Shown: piece after piece, positions 14,222 through 24,941 of the stretch
How positions within the stretch are numbered: the stretch's first letter is position 1
Layout of the letters: every line of letters begins with the position of its first letter
Origin: Dichotomocladium elegans
Lineage: Eukaryota; Mucoromycota; Mucoromycetes; Mucorales; Lichtheimiaceae
Length of the DNA: 64,000 bases
Assembly (NCBI GenBank): GCA_025716815.1
Contig: JAIXMN010000003.1
Coordinates: 1,922,001-1,986,000, forward strand
Reading direction: 5' to 3'
Translations under genes and position numbers: made by a program
Notes under the pieces: model-generated
Database searches by the model: none
Seen by the model: only the letters and a program-made list of their open reading frames with translations
Told to the model about the DNA's origin: nothing

Positions 14222-14545
14222 CTTTATTTTCAAAAATAAATGTCGTAAACAAGACCGCATAGAATTGTATAAAGTTGTCGTGTCAGTAAGTCAAAAGATT
14301 TCGCACTCATGGATTAAAACCTGTTAGTCAACAGAAAACACTACTCTCCATACGCTTTAACTTACACCCAAGGTCCCCGAAGGGCCCAGGAGTTATCCTG
14401 GGTAGTCCCGGGCAATAACAGGGACGGAGAGACAGGAGGAGAGAGCCAGCACACCAGAAGAGACAGGTGGCGTCTGCCAGGGCGCCAGACGAGGGAAGGA
14501 GCGGAAGGATATTCAGGAGCTCCTGTCTTCCATGACTCATCAAGC
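14222..14545 (-). mobile_element. Right end of Tc1-type transposon family (copy 3)
   Basis: Reading the minus strand, this is the 3' terminal region shared by all family members: a conserved mini-intron (14365-14321), then AT-rich sequence with GCGG and CGACA motifs, and the terminal repeat TTTATTTTTGAAAATAAAG next to a TA at 14220-14221. Upstream of the intron, CCCAGGATAAC and a CCC-TTCG-GGG hairpin match the Fanzor-bearing copy at 27.2 kb. No transposase or Fanzor frame remains, so the inner boundary is unclear; the similarity to copy 4 (37.2-37.48 kb) runs to about 14545. Confidence 0.7.
14321..14365 (-). other. Conserved mini-intron in transposon right end (copy 3)
   Basis: On the minus strand it begins GTAAGTTAA and ends with TGACTAACAG, a 5' splice site, a branch-point motif and an AG in 45 bp. 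The same arrangement occurs at 27239, 31598, 37342 and 58415. Confidence 0.6.
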
Positions 14546-14880
14546 ACGGGTACGATTGGTTAATCTATAATTTGGTAATATAGCGATCATACCAGATAAG
14601 ACCATGGAAGAGAGGGACAGGATGAAGCTGATGGAGAAAGGATATTTCTTTGTGATAAACGATGCTGCAGTAGATACCGCGGCGGATCACATGCTATTTT
14701 CATCAACGATTTTCATCACTCGCTGCTCCTTTAATCGGTACAGAAGCTTGAAAACGTCCTGTTAATGCATTCCGAGAGTACTTGCATAGTTTCTCTGTGA
14801 TGAACGATGCTGCAGTAAATACAGCGGCGGATCACATGCTCTTTTCATCGGCGATTTTCATCATTTACAGATAATGTTTA
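14520..14880 (+). repeat. Repeat shared with 55.7 kb, partly in tandem
   Basis: Bases about 14528-14560 (CTTCCATGACTCATCAAG...) resemble 55749-55782, the 3' end of a small ORF. Bases 14645-14720 (TTCTTTGTGATAAACGATG...) resemble 55900-55925. The second unit is repeated at about 14790-14870 (CTGTGATGAACGATGCTGCA...GCGGCGGATCACATGC), giving a diverged tandem pair. The nature of the repeat is unknown; the order of the two segments is the same at both sites. Confidence 0.55.
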
Positions 14881-15019
14881 TTTTGGTGTTTTCAGTCCTA
14901 GGCCGCTCGCATAATGTATTTCAGCAATCGACATGCCGTCCGTGATGCTGTTAGAAACGGGAGTGTATTGGACGTATTCAGGGGTCGGTTTGATAAGAAT
15001 TGTATGTGCATTTATGTTA

Positions 15020-15176
15020 TAGTGGCCGTCCGTTATAGCGATACTCTCGGTTCCAGGAAATCGCATCATTATAACCATTGGAATAAGCCCTACCTGGTAA
15101 TTTTTTTCTGTATAAAGTGTATCGCTATAATGAATTATCATCATAACGAATATCGCTATGAGGGGCGACCACTGTA
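15020..15176. mobile_element. Pogo/Tc1-like MITE (copy A)
   Basis: A 157-bp non-autonomous element with near-palindromic ends (AGTGGCCG...CGTTATAGCG and its inverse ending GCGACCACT), bordered by TA at the right end. Its middle (GGTTCCAGGAAATCGCAT, GGAATAAGCCCTACCTGG) is nearly identical to copy B at 24526-24696. It has no coding capacity. Its left end has lost the first C of the repeat. Confidence 0.85.
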
Positions 15177-15350
15177 ATTGATTTCCCGTTAATCCTACCA
15201 TCTGAAAGCTTGTATGAGACTAGTCAAATAAGAAAGAATAGATAATATGTACTTCCGCGAAGAAACCGCTTGTTTACTCTCACTCTTTTTCTTTTTCTTT
15301 GATACACTCGCTTCATCGACAACCTACCGTACTAAAACAATTCCTTCCAA
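15177..15350. other. Spacer between MITE and Fanzor relic
   Basis: No feature seen apart from a pyrimidine tract at about 15275-15300. It may be the decayed promoter of the Fanzor relic. Confidence 0.4.
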
Positions 15351-16290
15351 GTATGAACGTTCAGCGACCTGCAAATTACGAAGGCGCCAAGATGGTTGTT
15401 CCTTACACCAATAACATTCAAATGCGATTCGGCCAACGCTTTCGGCAGACTAGCAATGTCTTGTTGAATATTCGATAGCGGAAAGAGGAACTCGAAGAGT
15501 AGCTGATTGGCCAAGTTCTGGACGCGACACAAATAAGTCAACGCATCCGAGAGACAATCATTACACCCGCAACAACATTCAAACAGCTCGTAGCTGGTCG
15601 AAACGTATCCAGAGACGACGTCCTCGAAGACCCAGCTTATCTTCAGGAAGTTTTCGACGCCATCCGGCCAATTTTGGATGCCTACAGGAGGTCATCCAAT
15701 GCTTGCTTACATTGCTCGCATTAGTATAGATAAAGGCTCTACACCAGGGTATGTACAATAGTAAAGACACAATGTAAATACAGGTTATGCGTGTCCAGAA
15801 TGTTGACCATTGTCCAGAAAAATGGTAACCATGATTTTTTAAAACAGGATGATACTTACTGGATAAAACTCTAGAATACCCGATTATACATACCCTGGTG
15901 TAGAGCCTTTATCTATACTAATGCGAGCAATGTAAGCGAGCATTGGATGACCTCCACACCAGTACCCACGCCTTTGACAATCATAGCATCTACTACAATG
16001 CAAAGGTTCATCCAATCCAACATATGGCAGCCTTTTACCAGCTCGCTCTCCTTTTTGAGCGACTTTAGTCCCTGCATTTGCCTGCTTCCCTCTTCGTCGG
16101 TCATGGTCTCCGTCATACATAATGATTGACGCAGAAATCGTATGGCAAAACATTCTGGGTCGTTCATGGGCCAAAAAAGTTCCTTATCCTGGCGGATGGG
16201 ATGAGGTCATCGATGTCCATTCGAAAGCTCTCAAGCCTTCTGGGTTAAGTTTCACGCCCTACACTGACCAAGACGATGTCGGGTCTTTTC
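15351..16290 (+). pseudogene. Diverged Fanzor nuclease relic (third copy)
   Basis: Translated fragments follow the middle of the Fanzor protein encoded at 24.9 kb in the same order. NYEGAKMVVPYTNNIQMRFG and SNVLLNIR lie near 15374-15470. TFKQLVAGRNVSRDDVLEDP and AIRPILDAYRR follow to about 15690. After an insertion come FDNHSIYYNAKVHPIQHMAA (about 15970-16030) and DEVIDVHSKALKPSG (about 16200-16245). Several in-frame stops and lost frames are present, and neither the RuvC motifs nor the zinc ribbon are found. Divergence from the other two copies is much greater than between those two, so this is an older or different subfamily. A 269-bp fold-back element interrupts it. Confidence 0.75.
15687..15955. 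mobile_element. Fold-back element inside the Fanzor relic
   Basis: Bases 15687-15759 and 15883-15955 are about 73-bp inverted arms, nearly identical, starting GGAGGTCATCCAATGC and enclosing about 120 bp without coding potential. The trinucleotide ACA flanks both sides (15684-15686 and 15956-15958), a possible 3-bp target duplication. Fanzor-like translation resumes immediately after the right arm, so the insertion point is clear. Confidence 0.8.
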
Positions 16291-16919
16291 AAGCTATGAT
16301 AGTACATACTTGGCAAAGCTTCGAATATAAAACAGTTAGGAATCCCAGTACAATGATAGGCGTCACGGTATGAAAAAACGAAAGACCCTGACAGAAACAG
16401 AGAGTTGCTCATGTTTTCTCCATGAAGAGCATAAGGGTTGGGTATTTCCGGAATGTGTTGACGAGAACCCATCGTCCGTCTTATATAGCAGCCGGTGAAG
16501 GTACTAAACTTTTTCAAAAAGGACGCAGCTTGTGGTTACGACGCACTCTTGTGGAACCCCGAGCGTGGATTGGAAACAGCAACATGAGGGATTAAACGGT
16601 GCCTTGCCTGGATGATCGGTAGGGGATGGATGACTGACACTAGTTCTATGCAGAAAAAATACCTCGTTTCTTCTTGATCAGGCCTGACTTCGATAATATA
16701 TGAAAAATAGCATGATATGGTCCCAATAAAGGGCTCTTTCACAGTGGGTACGGCACAGAAGCAACCACAGTTTTGGGGTAGACAATGTCAGCACCAGGTG
16801 CCATTCGTTCTAGCTAAACACTTCCACAGAGATCCCGAAATAAAAGTAGCTGGGCTGTACAGCTTAACTGGGTTCAAAGTCCTATCCGCAGCAGTAACTC
16901 GATTTTTTTACACTTAACA
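16291..16919. other. No gene seen; pso2 upstream region
   Basis: Short frames only. The distal part may be further decayed Fanzor sequence, and the proximal part is the pso2 promoter. Confidence 0.45.
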
Positions 16920-19030
16920 ATGAATAAGAGGCCATGCGAAGAAATGGATCACGCTGCTGCTGCTACTGCCATCACCGCTGATCAGAGCAAACGCCTTTGC
17001 AAATCGTCGTTGGCTGGCACCGATTCACAGATATTACAGCATCGCTTGGAGAGTGACGCCAATAGCCACCGAAAAGATCCTTTCGAAGCTGATCTCGAAA
17101 AGGCGATCGCACTTTCTCTGGCTGATCAAGACAGTCTACCACTTGTTAGTGATATTAACAGGAACGACAGAGTATGTCTTGTGTGCAAGAAGATGCTGTC
17201 AGGTGTTACTGTTGAAGGATTTAATCTGCATGTCAACGAGTGTCTTGACAGAGGAGGAGAGAGCAGTAGCATCAGCAGCAATAGTGATAATACCTCTGCC
17301 AAAGAAAGCTGGTCAAGGCTGTTTCGAAGAGTGCCAAATGCATTTGCGACGATAATGCAGACGACTGCAACCAAAAAGAATGCTAAAAAGAGTGTTGCAT
17401 CCACATCATCCGACGGGTCTGCGCAGGATAAGAAAAAGAAGGGGGTCAAGCGACCGATCCCCTTTTACAAATGGATGCAAGGTTGGTGTGCTTTTGTTTG
17501 CGCGCAAGGATGATGAGGCCTGCTAATTACGGTTTTGCTGTACTTTGGGGAACATGGGGCGCAGATACGCCGTATACCGTCGATGCATTTTGCTACGGAG
17601 AAATCGACAACTGCAAGGGATATTTTCTGACGCATTTCCACAGCGACCATTACACGAACTTGCGCAAATCGTGGTCCTACGGTCCCATTTATTGTTCGCA
17701 GATCACAGCTAACCTGATCCAACACAAGATTGGTGTTTTGTCAGAATATATTCATCCGTTGCCGATGGACAAAGAAGTGACCATGGAGGAAGATGACAAA
17801 GTGTCTGTGACACTTATTGACGCCAACCATTGCCCTGGGGCTGTACTCTTCCTGTTCAAGGTAAGACTTCCTGGTGGGCAGATTGCACGGCATCTGCACA
17901 CGGGCGACTTTCGTGCCAATCCACGCATGTGCCTGCACCGAAGTTTGAAGCAGCCTGAGAACGGGCCAATAGATACCCTGTATCTCGATACAACATATCT
18001 CCACGGGTCCTTCACCTTTCCGAGGCAGGCCTTGGTGTTACAGGCTGCTTGTGACATGGCTGAGCGTATTGTGGCCGGCAAGGATGACGACGAAAATAAG
18101 CCAGCAACTGCTCTCAAAATATGGCTAAAGAAGGCTGCGGTTGAATCGCCCTGCCTGCAAGAAAAGAGCGCCCATGGAGACGTTGATAATAATACCGCGT
18201 CTACAACAACAACACCGACATTGCATCCTAGCATTGGTGCATCGATTGCGCGAGCGCAGAGATGCAGCAGCAAAGTCCTTGTGGTAGTGGGAACGTATCT
18301 AATAGGGAAAGAGAAGGTATTCTACCGTAAGTGGAGACGCTGGAATGAAAAAAAAAAATGAGGCAGTGCGCATGGCTTTACATCTACAAACAGATATTGC
18401 GAAGCGGCTCGGCACAAAGATTTATGTTGATGACCGCAAAAGAAAAGTCATTGAATGCTTAGAGGACAAAGAGCTGCTTTCTATGCTGACCAGCAATCCA
18501 TTTGAAGCACAGGTGCATGCAATACCCATTATGCACTTAAAAATCGAGGTTTGTATTGCATAGACACAGGGGAGAATGAGAGGAGGAAATACCTGACTGA
18601 CATGGGTTACACACAGTATCTCGCGAGCTATTTGGAGGAACTCAAGCCCCATTTTACATCTATAATTGCTTTTCGACCTACTGGTTGGACTTTCCGAGGA
18701 GGTAACCGGGCAGACAATGAGAGTCGGCCCCTTGCAGAAATTACTGCGCCAATAGAAGAGGGTAAAAAGGGGTCCCAGTTGTGTGATATCAAACCGACGA
18801 CTGCTTCGTCCCGTACCGTTCGTGTTTTTGGTCTGCCCTATTCTGAGCACTCTAGCTTCCGAGAACTGGCCCTTTTTGTCAGCAGCCTGCAGATCCGACG
18901 GATCGTTCCGACGGTCAACATGTTGCGCGAAGAGTCCCGGGCGCGGATGTATGCTATCCTGAAAGACTGGCAGCAACAAAAGACGGAGCCGGTTAGGCTT
19001 GCCTCGTTTACCTCCGAAGATGGCTGGTGA
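16920..19030 (+). CDS. pso2: Pso2/SNM1 DNA interstrand cross-link repair nuclease
   Basis: A beta-CASP metallo-beta-lactamase 5' exonuclease that processes interstrand cross-links. Exons 16920-17481, 17565-18326, 18394-18548 and 18581-19030 give 642 residues in frame. The N-terminus has a UIM-like helix ([13 protein letters not shown], about 58-70) followed by a UBZ4 finger (Cys86, Cys89, His104, Cys108), both ubiquitin-binding modules. The catalytic domain has LTHFHSDH (209-216), [17 protein letters not shown] and [11 protein letters not shown]. The DRMBL end has [15 protein letters not shown]. The last splice is uncertain: the frame requires an intron of only 32 nt (18549-18580, GTTTGT...GAG), shorter than any other here, so a sequence error or non-standard splice is possible. 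A 60-residue polar insert separates the lactamase motifs, as in other SNM1 proteins. Confidence 0.93.
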
Positions 19031-19229
19031 TATTCACATACTATGTCGGCTCTTTCTATAGGCCGGGTGTTCTTTTTTGCACTTTACTTGCAGGATAACA
19101 TCACATTGTTCCCGCATTAACAATAATAATAAAAAAAGCGCCCTTTTGCATTTCCTAGCTTTCCTCTCTTTTCCACCTTTTTTTTTTTCTCACGACGATC
19201 TATAGAACACACACGAATACACAAACGAC

Positions 19230-20441
19230 ATGTACTCTCCTACTTATCACTCGTTCCGGATAAAAGACGATAACGCTCATCAACATTCCTTTCCGCTCAC
19301 GCCTGGGACAAGTACGAGTAGTCCGCACCCCACTCTGGGTGCTAGCTCTGTACGCAGAGGTAGTCGGCTTTTTAGTCCTCAAACGGTGCCCTCATTGTTT
19401 CATCCCCCATATCACAACAATAACAACAACAATGACAATAACAACAACCTACGCCAGCACCAGCGTCAGGGTAGCCTTGGTAGTATGGGCAATGCTATCG
19501 CAATGAGCCCGCGCGCTCGTCCCATTCCATTTGGGGATCCCGCAATCACTCCGAACTGGTTTGGGACAAGTCTTGATTCCGCTGGTTCGTCGTATAGGCA
19601 GTCTCCTGCTGTTCATGATCTCGTTATCTCGCCATCCACTTCTGCCAATAAAATGGACGGTTGCGATAGTGAGTTCACTGAAGACAACGAAGAGGCTCAA
19701 CAACGCAAGTAAGTTTGTGGTATCTGTGTATGTGGGTGGTGTGAGGGGGATCTTATCCGCAATATCACACACACACACACAAAGAGAGAGAAAGAGAAAG
19801 CAAATAAGAGCAGTAAAGCGTCTCGGATGCATGTGTGCATATATGTGTGTGCGCACTCCTTATATGTTGTTGATACCAACAAATGTCTACGGTTTTCTTT
19901 ACAAGTCTCCAAGAAATATTTGATAAGCGGCGACGGCGTCGTGAGTCGCATAATGCCGTTGAGCGCCGGCGGCGTGATAACATAAATGAACGCATACAGG
20001 GTAAGGACCCCCGTAATGAGTCGATTACATCTGAAGAATCATTGTATACCCCATATAGATCTGTGTCATCTTCTGCCAGAACATATGCTCGATAACGCAC
20101 CAAGTGCGATAAATACATCCTCAGTTCCGTTTCATTATCTTGGTGGTGGCAGCAACAGTAGCAATAGCAGTAGCACCCAAAGAACGGTCAATAAAGGGAC
20201 GATACTCAAGCTCTCGGTGGATCATATCAGGGAACTGCAATCTGAGGTATCACGGTATCAGATCCGGGTGAGGGAGCTTGAGCAGGTGATCGAAGAGCTG
20301 AGGTATCGGAACGAAACCAAGATATCACCAAATGGTGAGCGCCCACCCCAGGATCATCAGCATCCATTACCGCAGTCGTCCCAGTTACAAAGCCTGACAG
20401 CATCTTCCACCTTTGGGGACCTCCATGTCTCGCCAGACTAA
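19230..20441 (+). CDS. bHLH transcription factor, USF/MITF-like class
   Basis: Exons 19230-19708, 19906-20000 and 20059-20441 join in frame to 318 residues. The basic region RRRRRESHNAVERRRRD has the His-Glu-Arg spacing of group B E-box (CACGTG) binders. Helix 1 is split by intron 2 and reads NINERIQDLCHLLPE. A loop of roughly 35 residues rich in Ser/Asn leads to helix 2 (KGTILKLSVDHIRELQSEV) and a leucine-zipper-like extension (RYQIRVRELEQVIEELRYRN). The N-terminus contains asparagine runs and phosphorylatable SP/TP sites. It acts in the nucleus as a dimer; targets are unknown. It lies 200 bp downstream of pso2 on the same strand. Confidence 0.88.
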
Positions 20442-20760
20442 CCGCCGCGGGCATTCGCGCGCATCATATCTTCGTTTTACCCCGAATAAACGTATATACG
20501 AACTCTTTTCTTATCCTATCCACAGATATCAATAACCCAAGCGTGCTGTCAGAGACACAAGGGATGTGTAACGAACTGTCAAAACTTTCGGAACGCGACG
20601 TATGAGCCACACACAACATTGGCCAGGTCCATTCTCAGGCGACATTTTTTTTTATATGTGAATTTGAAACTCAGGCCGAAAATGAGGCCGGAAAAACAAC
20701 AAGCAGGCGAGAGCCCCACAAACAAAATAGTAACTCTTTTAAAATAAACACGCGCTTGCC
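20442..20760. other. Intergenic region, 319 bp
   Basis: Holds the 3' end of the bHLH gene and the promoter of the PPR gene. No other feature seen. Confidence 0.5.
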
Positions 20761-23209
20761 ATGGTCCACTGGCGGTGTCGGCACCTGCATTCCTTTGCGA
20801 CACAGCATGTGAATTACCATATGCTGCAGCAATGGCGACTGTTGCTACTCCAGATTGCGGAGCCTCACCGGTCTGCTCGGTTTCCAGTCCCTTCTTTCAT
20901 ATTGAGGTCACAGCAGCAGCAGCAACAGCAGCAGGGCCAGCGACGCGCATTCTCAATGTGCTCCTGCAGAGGTAAGCAAACCCCCCGTAAGATAGCGATT
21001 ATCTGCTTCCGTTTGAACTCAACCTCTTCTACTGCCCTGCAAAGGTAATAAACGATCCGCGTCGACACAACAACAGCAGTACCAGCATCACCACAACCAC
21101 AACCACCACAACCACCAACTTTCGAGGACGTTAACGTTTGCCAGCGCTGCTTCTCCCTCTCCCCCTTACCACAGCGATCCCGAAATGAAGCGAGCTACTA
21201 AACGCAAGATCCCAGCGCACATTGCCAACAAAATTGATAAAGTCATATTGTCGCCAGAAGCGATGGCATCGGCCATGACGATCCTGTCGCATTTGGAGGC
21301 AGGCCAGAATGAACTGGCTTGGGATGCCTTTGAATGTATGGCACGTAATACATCCTTTTCGCGGACAATCGTGCAGCGGCTCCTCGGCTGTCTGCGGGCA
21401 GACATCCGCCAAGGCGCGAAGTCCCCCGTGCAGTCCCGGCGGTTAATGCTACTCCTGCACCATGTCAAATCAAACAGAGTTTACCTTGATGAGAACGAGT
21501 TTCGCGTTGTACTCGAGCTTCTGGACAGACTTGATCTTGTCGAACGCGCCGAAGCAACCTTCAAGACAATGGCGTCGTATTGCAACCAGCCCGCCACTAT
21601 CCGGACATACAACAAGCTCGCAGCTGCATACCTCCGACGCATCAAGGCCCTTGATGGACAGCAGAGACATAGTAGGTATATGGATAAACTCCATACACTG
21701 GTGCGAAGCCTTGAGGAGAAAGGGATTGCACCCGACGTGCTCACCTTCAACATCCTCCTCACGGCTCGGGGGCAGCTCCGACAGGTCAAGGAAGCAGAGG
21801 CCATCTTTGACTGGATGGAACGAGCGGGTGTCGCACCTAACAACCGAACAGTTAATATTGCGCTCGACCTGTACGGGAAGCTCGGCGTCGAGTGCGGCCT
21901 TATGCACGCGATTTCACCGGCTTTTCGAGACAGCAGCGGCGCAGAGGGCGACGATGTCGTCACATTCGCCACCCGAATCCGCAATGCGGTCTACAGACGG
22001 GACATGGAGAGCGCAGAGAGAACGCTCAAGGCAATGGTGGAGAGAGGCATCTATCCAAACGAGTATGTATACGCGCATTTGGTGCTGGGATACGTCCAGA
22101 ATGGAGACATCTCCAAGGCCCGTACCGTGATCAAGCTGATAAACAAGTCTCCAGATGACTTGAAACCCACAGCATACCTCTATGGCCCGATCATCCAATT
22201 TTACGCGCGGGCACACGATTATAAAAAGGCATACAGCGTCCTGAGTGAGATGTTGGATCAAGGAATACCCGCCAATCTGACAATATATACCATCCTTGCG
22301 TCCATGTTCACCGACTCCCCTATCTTTGAAGAACCCACACAGGCCATCCACATCCTTCGCAGTTTCTATAGACACGCTTCCTCAAATGAGCCCCTCGATC
22401 AGGCCGCCCTCACGGTACTCATCCAGAGCCATGGCGTGGCAGGAGCACGTGATCTGGACTTTGATTTGTCATGGACCCCTTTAGAATGCAAAGACGATGT
22501 TCATCACCACCAACATAGCACCATTATCCACGAAGAAGATAACTCCACCTGCCACAATTCTGCGCATGAAGATGGCGATACTACTCCCCTCGGTCTTTCG
22601 CGCCGTGAGCTACATGCTAGGGCTGCCCAGGAAAGTTACAATGCGATTTCCCATCCTGACGACCTTGCATACACCGCCATGTTGGCTGCCTATGCACGGC
22701 TTAAAATGCCTGAGGAAGCCTGGCGCTTCTGGACATCAATGAAAACCAACCTCAAACTTGATCTTCACACATTCCATTACAACGCGCTCATCATGGGCCT
22801 TGTTTATGATGAAGCCTGGTACAAGACTGCAAGAGAGGTTTTCGACGAGATGGTCACTGCCGCCACGACTCCATCACCAGAGAGCGACCGATTAAGTAAT
22901 ACCAACAAGCCTGTTCCGGATATCGCCACTTTTGACATGATGATTGAAGGCGCCTACTCGTCCGGTGATTTGGATTCTATCCGCCATTATTGGCGTATGT
23001 CTTTGAGGCCAAAGCCGAACGAGACAGCCGATCCGCCATCGCTGCTTGCACGGTCTTACTATTTTGCGCTGCAGACAATGATTGCTACAAATGACCCGAA
23101 GGGCGTTGATGAAGTCTACGATGAATTCAAATCCTTACCTTCTTTACCGGCTTCAGCCACCCTCTGGGCCCATAAAATCCACGACATCTACCGCAACTGG
23201 AACGCTTAA
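20761..23209 (+). CDS. Pentatricopeptide-repeat (PPR) protein, probably mitochondrial
   Basis: Two exons, 20761-20971 and 21045-23209, joined in phase 1 across a 73-bp intron; 791 residues. The first exon encodes an Arg/Gln-rich segment without acidic residues in its core (SARFPVPSFILRS, polyQ, QRRAF) that fits a mitochondrial presequence. Many degenerate 35-residue PPR motifs follow. Clear ones are APDVLTFNILLTARGQLRQV, APNNRTVNIALDLYGKL, YPNEYVYAHLVLGYVQNGDI, LDLHTFHYNALIMGLVYDEA and VPDIATFDMMIEGAYSSGDL. PPR proteins bind organellar RNA and act in its processing, stability or translation. No catalytic domain is seen. The start could also be the in-frame Met at 20821. Confidence 0.85.
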
Positions 23210-23666
23210 TGTAATCCCCCCATCCCCATGTGTAAATAATTGACAACCACAAAAAACTTGCTATGTAGTAAAGTCTAGCTGAGGAACCACAGATTACTTA
23301 CTACAGTATGAAGGGATTCAATCGAGGCTACCAATGAATTGCATTCTGTGGGTCAGAAGGGAGAGCTGGTCATGACAGATCCGTGTCGCCTATTTCGGTG
23401 GATAAAAAGTAGGCCAGCAATTCAACTGGTGACAGGAGCGGGATCAGGGGTCTGCAAACATGTTCTTTATTATACACCATTTTTCAAAATCAAAGTCGCA
23501 CCCTGCCAGTTTTGAAGTCGCAGGATCGCAAAAATACAAATCGCATTTTTGTCCGGAAATCTTTACGCATGATGACAAAGCAAAAGTCGCATACATACAC
23601 GGAAAGATGTCGCAAATCCATCTCATCCTTATGACTCTTTCTCTTTATAAACTTTTACATTTTGAA

Positions 23667-24105
23667 ATGAGCAATCTATTATTTTACAACGATGGCCAAG
23701 GTCATGTCGCTGATGAGGAAATGTACTCACTTCAATCCGTTTGTTCTTACACTGAATATCTGTGTAGCATATCGTGCATAAGATAACTCTGAGTTTACTC
23801 TCACACACATTCCCAAGCGAAAGGATACATACATTCGGATGAAAGAAGCGGGGATCAAGGGCAGTTACACAGCATACACTGATCAAGGCAAGGTCAGATG
23901 TTTCAAACTGGTGTTTGAGGAGGTATTGAGTGCATCAGCTGCAGCAAAACAGCTAGGACTCCATGTTCGTTCAGCACAGCGATGGGCATTACAGTAAGAA
24001 AAGGATCCTGACAGCATTTTAAGAAACGTAGAAGCAGGGGGCCGATCGTGTATTCTCAATGAAGAGCATTTATTGTTCTAGAATGCAATTTTCGCTAAAA
24101 ATAGC
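23667..24105 (+). pseudogene. Truncated Tc1-type transposase relic in copy 1
   Basis: The start MSNLLFYNDGQGHVADEEMY is followed, after frame changes, by KRKDTYIRMKEAGIK, SYTAYTDQGKVRCFKLVFE and a helix-turn-helix region SASAAAKQLGLHVRSAQRWA. A stop codon follows directly. No DDE catalytic residues are found before the Fanzor gene. The same N-terminal segment occurs in copies 2 and 5, and copy 5 continues into DDE motifs. Confidence 0.75.
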
Positions 24106-24525
24106 CGTACTCAAAAGAATCCTATATCGAGAAGACTAAGTTTATTCTTGGAAAGAACAAAGAACTATCGGAGTGTGCTTTCTTTGTCAATGAGCCATTT
24201 AGCCTGGGGATTGTAACTCCGACGCTAGTTATCAAATGGAATAATGAAGTAATAGCTTTCAGGAGACTCCTGTGTTCTCCTTGTAATATTCAGAGAAATT
24301 ATTCATTATGTACCTACACTTTCTGAACGTATGGATAAGGATGACAGCAGTGTCGTGTTTTGTTGTGTTGTAAGAGACTGAGAGAGTACGAAAAGAAGTA
24401 CAATCTTCCTACACTACACAAGTGCCGGATATGTATCGGATTATTCTTGAGATGGTCTCTTGGAATTACTTGTTGGAATTGTTTGGGATTTCATTATTGA
24501 TTTCAGACCGCCCTCACGTCGATAC

Positions 24526-24696
24526 AGTGGCCGCCCCTTATAGTTATACCCTCGGTTCCAGGAAATCGCATCACTATAATGAATTATCACTATAATGAAT
24601 TGGAATAAGCCCTACCTGGCAATTTTGTCCTTCATAAAGTGTATCGCTATAACGAATTATCATTATAATGAATATCACTATAACGAGCGGCCACTG
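24526..24696. mobile_element. Pogo/Tc1-like MITE (copy B) nested in copy 1
   Basis: A 171-bp element between TA dinucleotides (24524-24525 and 24697-24698). Termini are CAGTGGCCGCCCCTTATAG and its inverse, ending CTATAACGAGCGGCCACTG. CAGT ends followed by TTATAG/CTCGTTATA-like sequence are typical of pogo-group elements. The uninterrupted target is preserved at 34113-34114 in copy 2, where GTCAGTAAAATCTCATT replaces the element plus its TA duplication. Confidence 0.92.
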
Positions 24697-24941
24697 TAAA
24701 ACCTCATTAAAGAACCCAGTGGGAAAAAGAAAAACACTGTGGAGATGGATCATTGCTGACACTATAAATAGTGATGCTCAAGCAAGCTGTCCCTTTCCAT
24801 TATCCACATACAAAACTAGAGCCCATTCAGCCTACAGAAAATAACACAGCACCACATTTACGGTTGAAAGGTAATACGGCCGCTTTCATACTCGGCTCTG
24901 CGATACTAAGAAATAATATACCCTAGGTCTTCACCCACCAA

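Noticed and set aside
17864..17884. 21-bp GT...AG segment in pso2 as an intron
   Set aside because: Too short, and the read-through residues fit the family ([15 protein letters not shown]).
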